Shown piece by piece: positions 27,843 to 36,005 of a DNA stretch of 64,000 bases. This DNA is from [Candidatus Thermochlorobacteriaceae] bacterium GBChlB. GTDB lineage: Bacteria; Bacteroidota; Chlorobiia; Chlorobiales; Thermochlorobacteraceae. The notes under the pieces are model-generated. The model had not been told where the DNA came from, made no database searches, and saw only the letters and a program-made list of their open reading frames with translations. The translations under genes were made by a program, and so were the position numbers. How positions within the stretch are numbered: the stretch's first letter is position 1; each line of letters starts with the position of its first letter. Location: contig JPGV01000009.1 of the NCBI GenBank assembly GCA_000724175.1, positions 120,342-184,341 of the forward strand, read 5' to 3'.

Positions 27843-28388
27843 TTAAGAGAGTTGTCGGTTCAAAATCAAGATAAACAGCACGGCATTCAAAATACCAAAT
27901 ATGCCTGTTGTTACGGTTACAATAGTGTTGAATACACTGAGCGCGCCGCCGGGAACGATGACCGTGTCTCCTCGAAGCAGCGGCGGAAAATTTTGTTCGC
28001 CCGTCTCAATGAATTTTTCAATATCGACCCTGACGACCTTTTCTACAACCGAGGTATCCTGCCTTGTATATCGTATCACCCTGATGTCGTCTAACTTTGC
28101 CGTTAACTGTGGCCCTCCTGCGATTGAAATCAGCGAAACCAAGTCAGTCGTGTAAGGCACGTAATACTTACCCGGACTTCCAACTTGTCCCCAGAGGTTG
28201 ATATCTATCAGAACACCTTGCCCCTGACCAAAGTAGTAAGCCGATGGGGCACCGCCTGTCGGAGCGCTTTGGGTGGACGGCGTAGATGGCTGCGAACCGC
28301 CTCCGCCGAAAACTTGCCCCAACGCATTGCTACGTAGGCAAGTTATACAAATGAGCGTTATTGTGCAAATTAACTTTATTTTTAACAT
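27843..28388 (-). CDS. SLBB domain protein with C-terminal membrane span
   Basis: A 181-residue protein with signal peptide (MLKIKLICTITLICITCLRSN), a Gly/Ser/Pro/Thr linker (GGGGSQPSTPSTQSAPTGG) and one SLBB domain (INLWGQVGSPGKYYVPYTTD, LVSLISIAGGP ... LLRGDTVIVPGG). It ends in a hydrophobic segment (TIVTVTTGIFGILNAVLFIL). SLBB domains occur in polysaccharide export channel proteins (Wza type), but the Poly_export domain is missing and no capsule genes are near. Topology: exported domain held by a C-terminal span. Position between the FN3 lipoprotein and the OMP in the porU operon suggests a T9SS-linked envelope role, which is inference. Confidence 0.75.
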   Translation of the reverse strand: MLKIKLICTITLICITCLRSNALGQVFGGGGSQPSTPSTQSAPTGGAPSAYYFGQGQGVLIDINLWGQVGSPGKYYVPYTTDLVSLISIAGGPQLTAKLDDIRVIRYTRQDTSVVEKVVRVDIEKFIETGEQNFPPLLRGDTVIVPGGALSVFNTIVTVTTGIFGILNAVLFILILNRQLS

Positions 28389-28403
28389 TCTAAAATAGTT
28401 TTT

Positions 28404-29240
28404 TTAATTCACTGTTAATCGGAATCCTGCTAATTCAGAACTTGCTCCTCTGAACCGTTCCAAACCAACTGGCAAGGTGAAAACTCTCCACCGATATTCT
28501 CGTCCGCTTTCGAGCAAGCGAAAAACTCGTGTTCCCGTCTCGCCCTGTAATTGTGAGTTAATTCGGTTGAAATTTATACGAAGCGTATCAACTGTGGTAA
28601 AGCTGGATATTTGATAGGAAACAGCAATACAGTCACTTTCTTCAAACACTTCATTTTCATTAAACAGATAGAGCTTGAAGGCATAGAAACCGCTTGCGTC
28701 TAACGGTTTTTGCCACTCAAAAGTAATTGAGCTGTCTCGACGAGACAATAAAACAGATGTAGAGGGACGCACGGGAGTAGCCCTGCGCGCCAGTTCATAG
28801 GTTACAATCGAATCAGCGAAGTCGCTTTCGCCACCTGAGCGGGAGTAAGCGCGAAGACGGTAATAGTATCGTGTGCCGATAACCACATTTGCGTCAAAAA
28901 ATACCGTGTCGGCGATTCCCAGAGGGGCTTGTGAGCCCAGTGGCAAATCGCGATAAAGTCTAAAGTTGACCGGCGTTCCGCCAATCACCTCCGTTGTTCG
29001 GAACAGGCGATAGCCTGCCAAATCGCGCTCGGTGTTGCGTTGCCATTCCAAGTAAATCGCGGTTTGTCCATACGCCGCACGGATTCCGCGCTCCACGCGT
29101 GCTGTATCAGAGTTTTTGTTGATAAACACTGGCTTTCTCGGCGTCGATTGAACAGGCGGTTGGCAGTTCAAGCGCATCGTCAGCATCAGCAGGATTATTG
29201 TGCTTAGGGCTGTTGCGATGAATGTCAATTGCCGTTGCAT
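28404..29240 (-). CDS. FN3-domain exported protein, probable lipoprotein
   Basis: From ATG 29240, 278 residues. Signal region MQRQLTFIATALSTIILLML then TMRLNC, a weak lipobox. Two fibronectin type III-like domains follow (YLEWQRNTERDLAGYRLFRT ... YYYRLRAYSRSGGESDFA; SITFEWQKPLDASGFYAFKL). In-frame ATGs at 29279 and 29246 lie upstream; the first would overlap the PorV-like gene by 17 bases, and 29240 gives the best signal. Gap to the SLBB gene is 15 bases. No enzyme motif. FN3 domains usually bind proteins or glycans, so a scaffold or substrate contact role beside PorU/PorV is possible. Confidence 0.7.
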   Translation of the reverse strand: MQRQLTFIATALSTIILLMLTMRLNCQPPVQSTPRKPVFINKNSDTARVERGIRAAYGQTAIYLEWQRNTERDLAGYRLFRTTEVIGGTPVNFRLYRDLPLGSQAPLGIADTVFFDANVVIGTRYYYRLRAYSRSGGESDFADSIVTYELARRATPVRPSTSVLLSRRDSSITFEWQKPLDASGFYAFKLYLFNENEVFEESDCIAVSYQISSFTTVDTLRINFNRINSQLQGETGTRVFRLLESGREYRWRVFTLPVGLERFRGASSELAGFRLTVN

Positions 29241-29262
29241 TGTTACCATCTGCTCATCTGTT

Positions 29263-30351
29263 TTATAACCACTCGGCAAGGTTTACGGTCAGCCCAATTC
29301 GATGCGGCGCGCCAAGTGGGCTAGATTGATACGCATAATCAATAAAGACCGCTCTGAACAAAAACAATCCTGCGCCTAAGGTCAGTTCACGGTCAAACGA
29401 GCCAACGCGCAAGGCAAAGAGCTGACGGAATCGGTATTCAAGTCCAATTGATGTAATTCCGTCGTAGCGCGTATCGCGTGTGATAGCGAAAATCAAACTG
29501 CTTGATAAGAACTCGAGCGGCTGTTTGTAGGACGCAGATAGAAACGTCGCGCGTGGGATAGAGGCTCTGGCTCTGGAATCTGTATTCCAAGAAACAGGTG
29601 TGTTGAACACGTCGCGGATATTGATACCTAAGGCAAGGTCGCCGAAAATCGGGCGGGCGACGAAATCGCCGAATTTGAACTTAATCATTGCGCCGACATC
29701 TACGCCGACGCCCGTGCCTGAAAAATTCACACGGCTATCTCCGCCGAAACTTTGCGAGATGTATTTGAATGTTATGCCAATTGGGATTTCAATCGGAATG
29801 CGAAAATACTGCCAGCCGAAATCGACCGCGTTAATCACATTTTTTGCAATTGAGAGAAACAGCGCGTCGTCGTTGTTGGAAAATGTTGCGCCTCCATTAT
29901 CGAGCAGCCCTTGTTGGATAAGGCGTAAAAATTCGCCGCTCGTGCCGAACAGTCGCGGGTCGTCGGTCAAAGGAATGTTAGCGATGCTGTTTCGAATCCA
30001 GTTGGCGGAGACGCCGACGCCATTGCCCAAGTCTTGCGCGTAGCCAATGTGAAAATAATTCGAGAGCGGTCTGCCAAGCGAGCCAAACTGATTGGAATAC
30101 ATCGTGGAGATATACTTGCCTTTGATGAGCGCAAGGGCGGAGGGATTCCAGAAAAACGCTGCGCCGTCGTATTGGTCAATCGGCGTGTATTGCCCGCCCA
30201 TGCCCAGCGCGCGCGCGCCGAGCGGGATACTTAAAAAATCTGCCGCGTAACGCGCGTCGCCTTGCGCTGTATTGGTCGTTGTTTGCGCAATCGCCGACGC
30301 AGTAAGCGCTATGCAACAGAGCGCAATTGCCGAGAGTTTTTTCATCATCAT
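29263..30351 (-). CDS. porV: PorV-like type IX secretion outer-membrane protein
   Basis: A 362-residue OMP of the PorV/PorQ (UPF0164-like) group, with signal MMMKKLSAIALCCIALTASA. The typical opening ARYAADFLSIPLGARALGMG, then AAFFWNPSALALIKGKY, is present, followed by alternating strands to the end (GLTVNLAEWL). PorV is known as the FadL-like barrel that carries T9SS substrates from the translocon to PorU. Directly follows porU (14-base gap), the pairing expected for the attachment complex. PorV and PorQ are alike; adjacency to porU favours PorV. Confidence 0.85.
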   Translation of the reverse strand: MMMKKLSAIALCCIALTASAIAQTTTNTAQGDARYAADFLSIPLGARALGMGGQYTPIDQYDGAAFFWNPSALALIKGKYISTMYSNQFGSLGRPLSNYFHIGYAQDLGNGVGVSANWIRNSIANIPLTDDPRLFGTSGEFLRLIQQGLLDNGGATFSNNDDALFLSIAKNVINAVDFGWQYFRIPIEIPIGITFKYISQSFGGDSRVNFSGTGVGVDVGAMIKFKFGDFVARPIFGDLALGINIRDVFNTPVSWNTDSRARASIPRATFLSASYKQPLEFLSSSLIFAITRDTRYDGITSIGLEYRFRQLFALRVGSFDRELTLGAGLFLFRAVFIDYAYQSSPLGAPHRIGLTVNLAEWL

Positions 30352-30365
30352 TCGGAAAGAAAAAT

Positions 30366-33300
30366 TTATTGCAACCGCGCGATTTTAATGGTCTCCTCCA
30401 ATACTCTGCCGCGCAAACTGATTCGAATTTTAGCGAAATAAACGCCGTTAGCAACAGGGTTGCCTTTGTCGTCGAGTCCCTGCCAAACGACAATCTTTCC
30501 GCCTATCGACGTCAGACTGCCCGAAAGCCTTTCTTCGAAGCCAATCGGCGCGACACCGGGTTCGCGGTAGGTGCTTATCAACCTGCCCGATGCGGTGTAG
30601 ATTTTAATTTCAAAATCGTCGGCTTGTTCCTGTCCAATAATTTCATAGCTGATGTAGGCTTTATCGCTGAACGGATTGGGATAAGAGCCATAGACCTTCA
30701 AGCGAAAACCGTCCTCGACGTTGAAGCGCAGCGTATCAGTTCTGGTCAGGTTCAAGTTGGCGTCGTAGAAGAGAAACGCAACGCTTTGCCGCCCTTCTTG
30801 AAATTCTTCCGAATATGTGATGCCGACAGTGTTGGCGTTGGCGGTGGTTTGCGGAATGCTTAGGCGTTCTTGAAATATGGCAGACGTATCGCCATTGCGA
30901 ATGACTCTGACAAAACCGGGTTCAAGATAGACGCCGTTTTGGTCTTGCACCACAGCGACAATGCGTGAACGGCGCGGCGCAAATCCATTTGGCACGTATT
31001 GTTGTCCCTCGATGCCGAGCGTTACGATTGGGCGCGTAATGTCGCTTGTTTCCATCAGCGCGTATGTTCCGAAGCGATCGACGTCGACAGACACGGTGTT
31101 GAGGTCGGGCTTAGACTGCGTCGGCACACGCAGCCAGCGTTCAAGCGACTCGGAGAATCGATAGGCAAACGTGGTGCCCTGCGCAGAGTCAATTGGGTTG
31201 AGCCGCATTGTCACGCGAAGCGGTCGCGTGAGGGCAAGCGCACTATCTACTGGTTCAATGCGGTAAGCCAAGCGCGTCGTATCGGTTCTCATCTGCGAGG
31301 CAAAGCGCATCAATCGATTGTCGGGCTGTGCGATTTTCGGCGGATTAACCAAACGCTCGACCCTAATCAGACCGTCGCGTGAGAAATTTCCCGCTGTGGT
31401 GTTCAAGACGACGTTGTTGTCGAGCGTGATAGTGTTTGCCACGTTGTTTTGTAGGCGCACAAGGTTATAGGTCAGTCGTCTTTGACTCGACAAGTTGTTG
31501 ATGTAAGTAGCTTCAATGCCTGCCGTTGCACTGTCGGCGATGACGCGCATAGCGATTTGGTAATCTCTCAACAGTTGGAAATTTGGCGGCACAGGAATTT
31601 CAGCGCGCGCTCGACCGTTGGCTGGCACTTGCACGACGGTGGTGCCGATAACGGTTGGATTTGGATTTAATCTTGGCGCTATACCGCCCGCTGTTTCAAT
31701 CGGATTGGTTACCGAATTTTCATAGAAAATCACATTGGTGCGAACTGGCGTGCTGCTCCAATTAAACACATCGCCGCCAATGACCACTTGTGTTGAGGAA
31801 TTGTAAAAATTGATGGTTGGGTTCTCATAGACTTGCAAAACGCCGCCTCGAGATTGTTCAAACGCCGCCACGTCAATCGGCGTGCCGACTGTATCCACTA
31901 CTGTTTGCGAGACAATCTCTCTGCCGCCGACGCGCGCCACGGCTTGATACGACACGCGGCTGAAGCGTTGGAAGAACTGCGCTGGCACGGTTGTGGTCGT
32001 TACGAATGCCCCAGTTGAAGTGCGCGTTGTATTGAGCGTTGCATTAAATAGTGTTCTCTCTGTTTCCAATGTGTTGGATTGCGCAGTTCCGGGCGTAATG
32101 GCTCTAACGGTGCAGCGAACCGTCACGTTTTCAATCGGCTGTCGCGCATCGAGTTGAACAGAGAAACCAATCGGTCGCTGAGGCGCCGTTCTGATAACTT
32201 CGGTTGGCGTAACGCTACGAAAGAAGGGCGCTTGGGTTCTGAACTCGACTTTGCCGTTGGTCTCGATGCCGTTGTCGCCTTGAATGTATACCTTAAACTG
32301 CCCGCCGCCGTTTGTTGAGCTTAGGAAGTTCTGGATATTTGCCCCCGTGATGTTTGGCGGTTGCGGAATTTGGACGACGAGGCTATCGACAAACTGCCCG
32401 CCGACCAGTTGCCCGATGCGTCCATTGCGCACGACGAACGGGATATTGTTTGGCGTTACCTCAAAGTTGTTTTGGTCGGTAATTCTGCCGACACCTGTGC
32501 CGTTCACCATCTCTTGAACCGTTCCTTTGATGACCAGCCTTTCGCCGACCGTCGCGATATGAGAAGGCAAGTTCCATTGTATTCTCGGTGAGCCAAGACG
32601 GGTATTTGCAACTGGCGATGCCAGTCGTACTATTGGGTCTCCGAAGACATTATATTGATACATCATGCCAGGCGCTTGTGGCCAGATCCGGCGGTTGAGG
32701 GCATAATACCGCGTCTTTGCTCGGAAAAGCATGTCAGCAATGCCTAACCCTTGAAATCTGTCGTTCAAGAGAAAATCATAGACGGATTGAGCCACGAGAT
32801 AATCGTTAATGAACCACCCCACGCCGGAAGAAGCAATAATACCAATGCATCCTTTGTTTGGGGTAAAGAGAAGTTTCTCACTTAGGGCAAGGCTTCCGAA
32901 AATTCCATCGAACGCGCCGACAAAGCATGTAAAACTTGTGATAAATGGAAAGATGCCCGACTCAGGAAGCTGGTTTACATCTTCCAGCGTCAGCAGTTGG
33001 CTATCCGACCAGATTGCGCCGCCGCCATGCCCCATGAAATTAATCACAAGGCTTCCGTCCCCGAATGCAGACCGAAGTTGGGCAAACCTTCCAACATACT
33101 TGTCTTGCGGGAACCCACCTACAATATTTCGCCCTGTCCCTGTATGCAATCGGTCTGAAAAAAAGCGACGCTCGACGTAGCGGTCTATCAATTCATCTGT
33201 TTGCACAACTTTATTGTCCTCTGCTTCGCCCGATATTGCTTCTCCTGCAATAAAAAACAGTCGGTTTTTCCATACGCCGGCGGGACTGGCAGTTTCATAT

Positions 33301-35864
33301 CGTCGTAATTTTGCCAAGTATGTGGCCACATCGTCGCGCGAAGCAGCGGGAATGCGGGAGATCTGAATTTCCGGGAGGACATCCAACTGTCCTGTATCAT
33401 CTACTCCATCAACCATCACAAACCAGCCATCTGTCGCCACTGCGCCTGCTGAAAGTGCTTGCACATACATGGTCGGGATGGCTCCCGACGAGATATTGTC
33501 AGCGAAATCATCGGCATCTCCCAGTAAGAGCACGTATGTCGGTGCCGCCTGCCACTCGTGATAGGCATAGTCGATAAAGTCGCGGATAGCGTGCGGGCTT
33601 TTAATTCCCGAGTTAAATTCATCGTAGATGTTATCAACCGTTGTTACCAAAATTTTGTCTTGCTCTCCAAGCGCGCGAAGACGCTCCTCCCGAAACTGCT
33701 TGTATTGAAACACGGGATTTCTTGGGTCATTAAAATCACGTTCGTTGATGAAATTCCGCGACGTGATGATGATAAAGTTGTAATTATTGTTTTTATCAAT
33801 CAGCCTTATCGTCGGCTCGTAGAAAGAGGCAGGCGTGAGTTTTTCATACCGTATCGGAGAAAGTTTTTTGGATGAGCTGACGGCAATGTAGTTGACATCA
33901 GCAGTGTTGATAACATCGTCTTGAAAAATCGCTCGAAAAAAACTTCCAAAGCTGCCTCCGGCTGTATCCTGTTCCAAATAGGATTCAACCGTCACATTGG
34001 ATAGTTTGCCGACGCCTTGTTTGTAAATATCAATATCAGGTGTTGTAAATCCATTTAGCTCAAACTGGTATCGTCCTGCGCTGCGGCCCGGAGGCAACGT
34101 AAATTTCAACTCATTTTCAAATGCGCGATACAACCGATTATATTTGATGTTCACCCAGTTTAAGGCGAACTGCCTTAGGTTACTACCAAATGTATTTTGA
34201 TCAATGTTCGATATCTGAAAAACAGCTCTCCCATTTGCATCTGCGATGTTCCGCTGTGCGCTTGCGGGGATTTCCGCATCTACTAGTTGAACTTCTTGTG
34301 ATCGGTCGCCTTTTCCCCAACTTGTGGTCGCTATTTGAATCGGCGTTAATTGACTTCCCAAAAAGATGTTTGCTGTATTTTGCGGCGTTACTTCCTTGAC
34401 AGTGCTGAGTCCGTGCAGCGCTACTTTGATTTGTAACGGGCGAAGGGTGGTCGGCGTTGTTCTGGCGACTCCGGGAATTTGTATGACGTAACTTTGACTT
34501 TTGCCAAAAAGCACCTCGTCCCAAAAGGTGTTGTCTCGTGCGTCGCTGTGGTTCCTCGTTCTTTGATACCTTGCCAACTCAGCACCGCCGTTAATCGGCG
34601 AATCATACACACTGAATAGCCGTTGCTTTATGCGATTCGGCTCTATGTGCAACGTCGATTGAAATGTAGAATTTCGCAGGATATTTGTCCTTGTAGGCCT
34701 TACTTCCCCTGAAATTTCAACCAAGCGCAGCCCACGATTCTGTGGCGTAGACACTTGTTCCCAATAGAAGTAATACACATTTTCGTCGGTGTAAGGGTCT
34801 GAATACATATCCGGACGAGCCGGGTCGGAGAAGGCCAAGCGATTTGGCTCGCCAATGAACTCAAAATAGTCGTCTCGATTGAACCGCCCGTCTTGTTCGC
34901 CTCTGACATATATCGGCACCTCTTTGCCTTTATTGAACACGCGAAATGTGCGCGGGTCAGCCGAAAAAAACTCGTTTGGAAATTCCGCCTCTTGCAACTC
35001 AAAAAAGCCAACGCGATGCACGCCTTCTTGATTGACAATCATACGATACTTCGGCACGACGGGCAATTGACCCAAGCCTTTTCCAAACGCAAGTTGCGTT
35101 GTATTCGCAAATGCAGTTAACTGGGCGGTTGCTGCATTTTTTTTGATTCGCTCATCGAGTTTGGAGTATGGTCCGCGCTTCGCTGGCGTCTGTCGCATCA
35201 CATTCATTTCATCCAAGCCGACCTTGAAGTTCTGCGCGTCCGCTGTATGCAGCGTTATCTCAACCGTCATCTTTTTAGCGTAGGTCAGCGTCTTTGTCAT
35301 GGGGTTGTATATGTATGGCGAGACAGTCAGGGTTGAAATCTCTACGCCGCGCATTGAGCCTGCAAACCCCCATTCTACCGCCTGCTTTGGATAGACTTCA
35401 TTTGGCTTGACCTCAACGGTGGCGGGGATTGGCTGTGCGTTCTCGATTCCAGTCGGCGTATCGGAGAGCATTTCGGGATGGAATTTCAGCGCGACATTTT
35501 GCAGCGTCCCTGTCTCCGATTGCGCAATCACCCGTGCCGATTGCACACGACATTGCAGCGTGTAGCTGAACGACGGAATTTTGTAGACAGGGTTCATCAC
35601 TTGATTTTCCCTTGTCGCCGAGCGCAGTTCAAGTTCCGTTGAACCGTCTTTCAAAGCCACTGTATCGAGATAGGGCACATCGAAGTCCAGTTTCAACACA
35701 ACCTTATTGTTCTCGCGGCTCGCAATTTGCAGCGACGGTGTCGGCGCGTCTCCAAACGCCGGCAGTGCGACAGATTGTTTTGCTGTGGAAAGCGATTGAG
35801 CTATCGCGGTCGTGGCAGCGAGATGAAAAAGCAGAAATGTTGCAATCCGACAAAGTGTCGTCAT
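30366..35864 (-). CDS. porU: Type IX secretion sortase PorU
   Basis: An 1832-residue exported member of the gingipain-like C25 family. PorU cuts the sorting domain from T9SS cargo and attaches the cargo to the surface. Signal peptide MTTLCRIATFLLFHLAATTAIA. The protease domain has YVLLLGDADDF (around 770), catalytic His in VINFMGHGGGAIWSD (near 943) and Cys in ITSFTCFVGAFDG (near 978). A long Ig/FlgD-like region and a C-terminal FlgD-like domain (YPNPFSDKAYISYEI ... GVYFAKI) follow. It is much longer than the P. gingivalis protein (about 1160). A TTG-N20-TATTTTTG promoter lies about 60 bases before the start. Confidence 0.9.
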   Translation of the reverse strand: MTTLCRIATFLLFHLAATTAIAQSLSTAKQSVALPAFGDAPTPSLQIASRENNKVVLKLDFDVPYLDTVALKDGSTELELRSATRENQVMNPVYKIPSFSYTLQCRVQSARVIAQSETGTLQNVALKFHPEMLSDTPTGIENAQPIPATVEVKPNEVYPKQAVEWGFAGSMRGVEISTLTVSPYIYNPMTKTLTYAKKMTVEITLHTADAQNFKVGLDEMNVMRQTPAKRGPYSKLDERIKKNAATAQLTAFANTTQLAFGKGLGQLPVVPKYRMIVNQEGVHRVGFFELQEAEFPNEFFSADPRTFRVFNKGKEVPIYVRGEQDGRFNRDDYFEFIGEPNRLAFSDPARPDMYSDPYTDENVYYFYWEQVSTPQNRGLRLVEISGEVRPTRTNILRNSTFQSTLHIEPNRIKQRLFSVYDSPINGGAELARYQRTRNHSDARDNTFWDEVLFGKSQSYVIQIPGVARTTPTTLRPLQIKVALHGLSTVKEVTPQNTANIFLGSQLTPIQIATTSWGKGDRSQEVQLVDAEIPASAQRNIADANGRAVFQISNIDQNTFGSNLRQFALNWVNIKYNRLYRAFENELKFTLPPGRSAGRYQFELNGFTTPDIDIYKQGVGKLSNVTVESYLEQDTAGGSFGSFFRAIFQDDVINTADVNYIAVSSSKKLSPIRYEKLTPASFYEPTIRLIDKNNNYNFIIITSRNFINERDFNDPRNPVFQYKQFREERLRALGEQDKILVTTVDNIYDEFNSGIKSPHAIRDFIDYAYHEWQAAPTYVLLLGDADDFADNISSGAIPTMYVQALSAGAVATDGWFVMVDGVDDTGQLDVLPEIQISRIPAASRDDVATYLAKLRRYETASPAGVWKNRLFFIAGEAISGEAEDNKVVQTDELIDRYVERRFFSDRLHTGTGRNIVGGFPQDKYVGRFAQLRSAFGDGSLVINFMGHGGGAIWSDSQLLTLEDVNQLPESGIFPFITSFTCFVGAFDGIFGSLALSEKLLFTPNKGCIGIIASSGVGWFINDYLVAQSVYDFLLNDRFQGLGIADMLFRAKTRYYALNRRIWPQAPGMMYQYNVFGDPIVRLASPVANTRLGSPRIQWNLPSHIATVGERLVIKGTVQEMVNGTGVGRITDQNNFEVTPNNIPFVVRNGRIGQLVGGQFVDSLVVQIPQPPNITGANIQNFLSSTNGGGQFKVYIQGDNGIETNGKVEFRTQAPFFRSVTPTEVIRTAPQRPIGFSVQLDARQPIENVTVRCTVRAITPGTAQSNTLETERTLFNATLNTTRTSTGAFVTTTTVPAQFFQRFSRVSYQAVARVGGREIVSQTVVDTVGTPIDVAAFEQSRGGVLQVYENPTINFYNSSTQVVIGGDVFNWSSTPVRTNVIFYENSVTNPIETAGGIAPRLNPNPTVIGTTVVQVPANGRARAEIPVPPNFQLLRDYQIAMRVIADSATAGIEATYINNLSSQRRLTYNLVRLQNNVANTITLDNNVVLNTTAGNFSRDGLIRVERLVNPPKIAQPDNRLMRFASQMRTDTTRLAYRIEPVDSALALTRPLRVTMRLNPIDSAQGTTFAYRFSESLERWLRVPTQSKPDLNTVSVDVDRFGTYALMETSDITRPIVTLGIEGQQYVPNGFAPRRSRIVAVVQDQNGVYLEPGFVRVIRNGDTSAIFQERLSIPQTTANANTVGITYSEEFQEGRQSVAFLFYDANLNLTRTDTLRFNVEDGFRLKVYGSYPNPFSDKAYISYEIIGQEQADDFEIKIYTASGRLISTYREPGVAPIGFEERLSGSLTSIGGKIVVWQGLDDKGNPVANGVYFAKIRISLRGRVLEETIKIARLQ

Positions 35865-35926
35865 TCAGAAGTAGTTTTTTTACTTGGTGGTTTGAAAACT
35901 GATTTGGGCATTACCATTTTCAAATG

Positions 35927-35957
35927 CAAAAATACCTGCTCGTAAACCCGTTGTCAA
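35927..35957 (-). promoter_or_regulatory. Bacteroidota-type promoter for porU operon
   Basis: Minus strand: TTG (35957-35955), 20-base spacer, TATTTTTG (35934-35927), matching TTG-N19-21-TAnnTTTG. It lies about 62 bases before the porU start codon and downstream of secA, so porU is transcribed separately from secA. Confidence 0.65.
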
Positions 35958-36005
35958 TACCTTGCTTTGGGACAACCATCGTTGCCGCCTTGTTACACCA
36001 TTACC

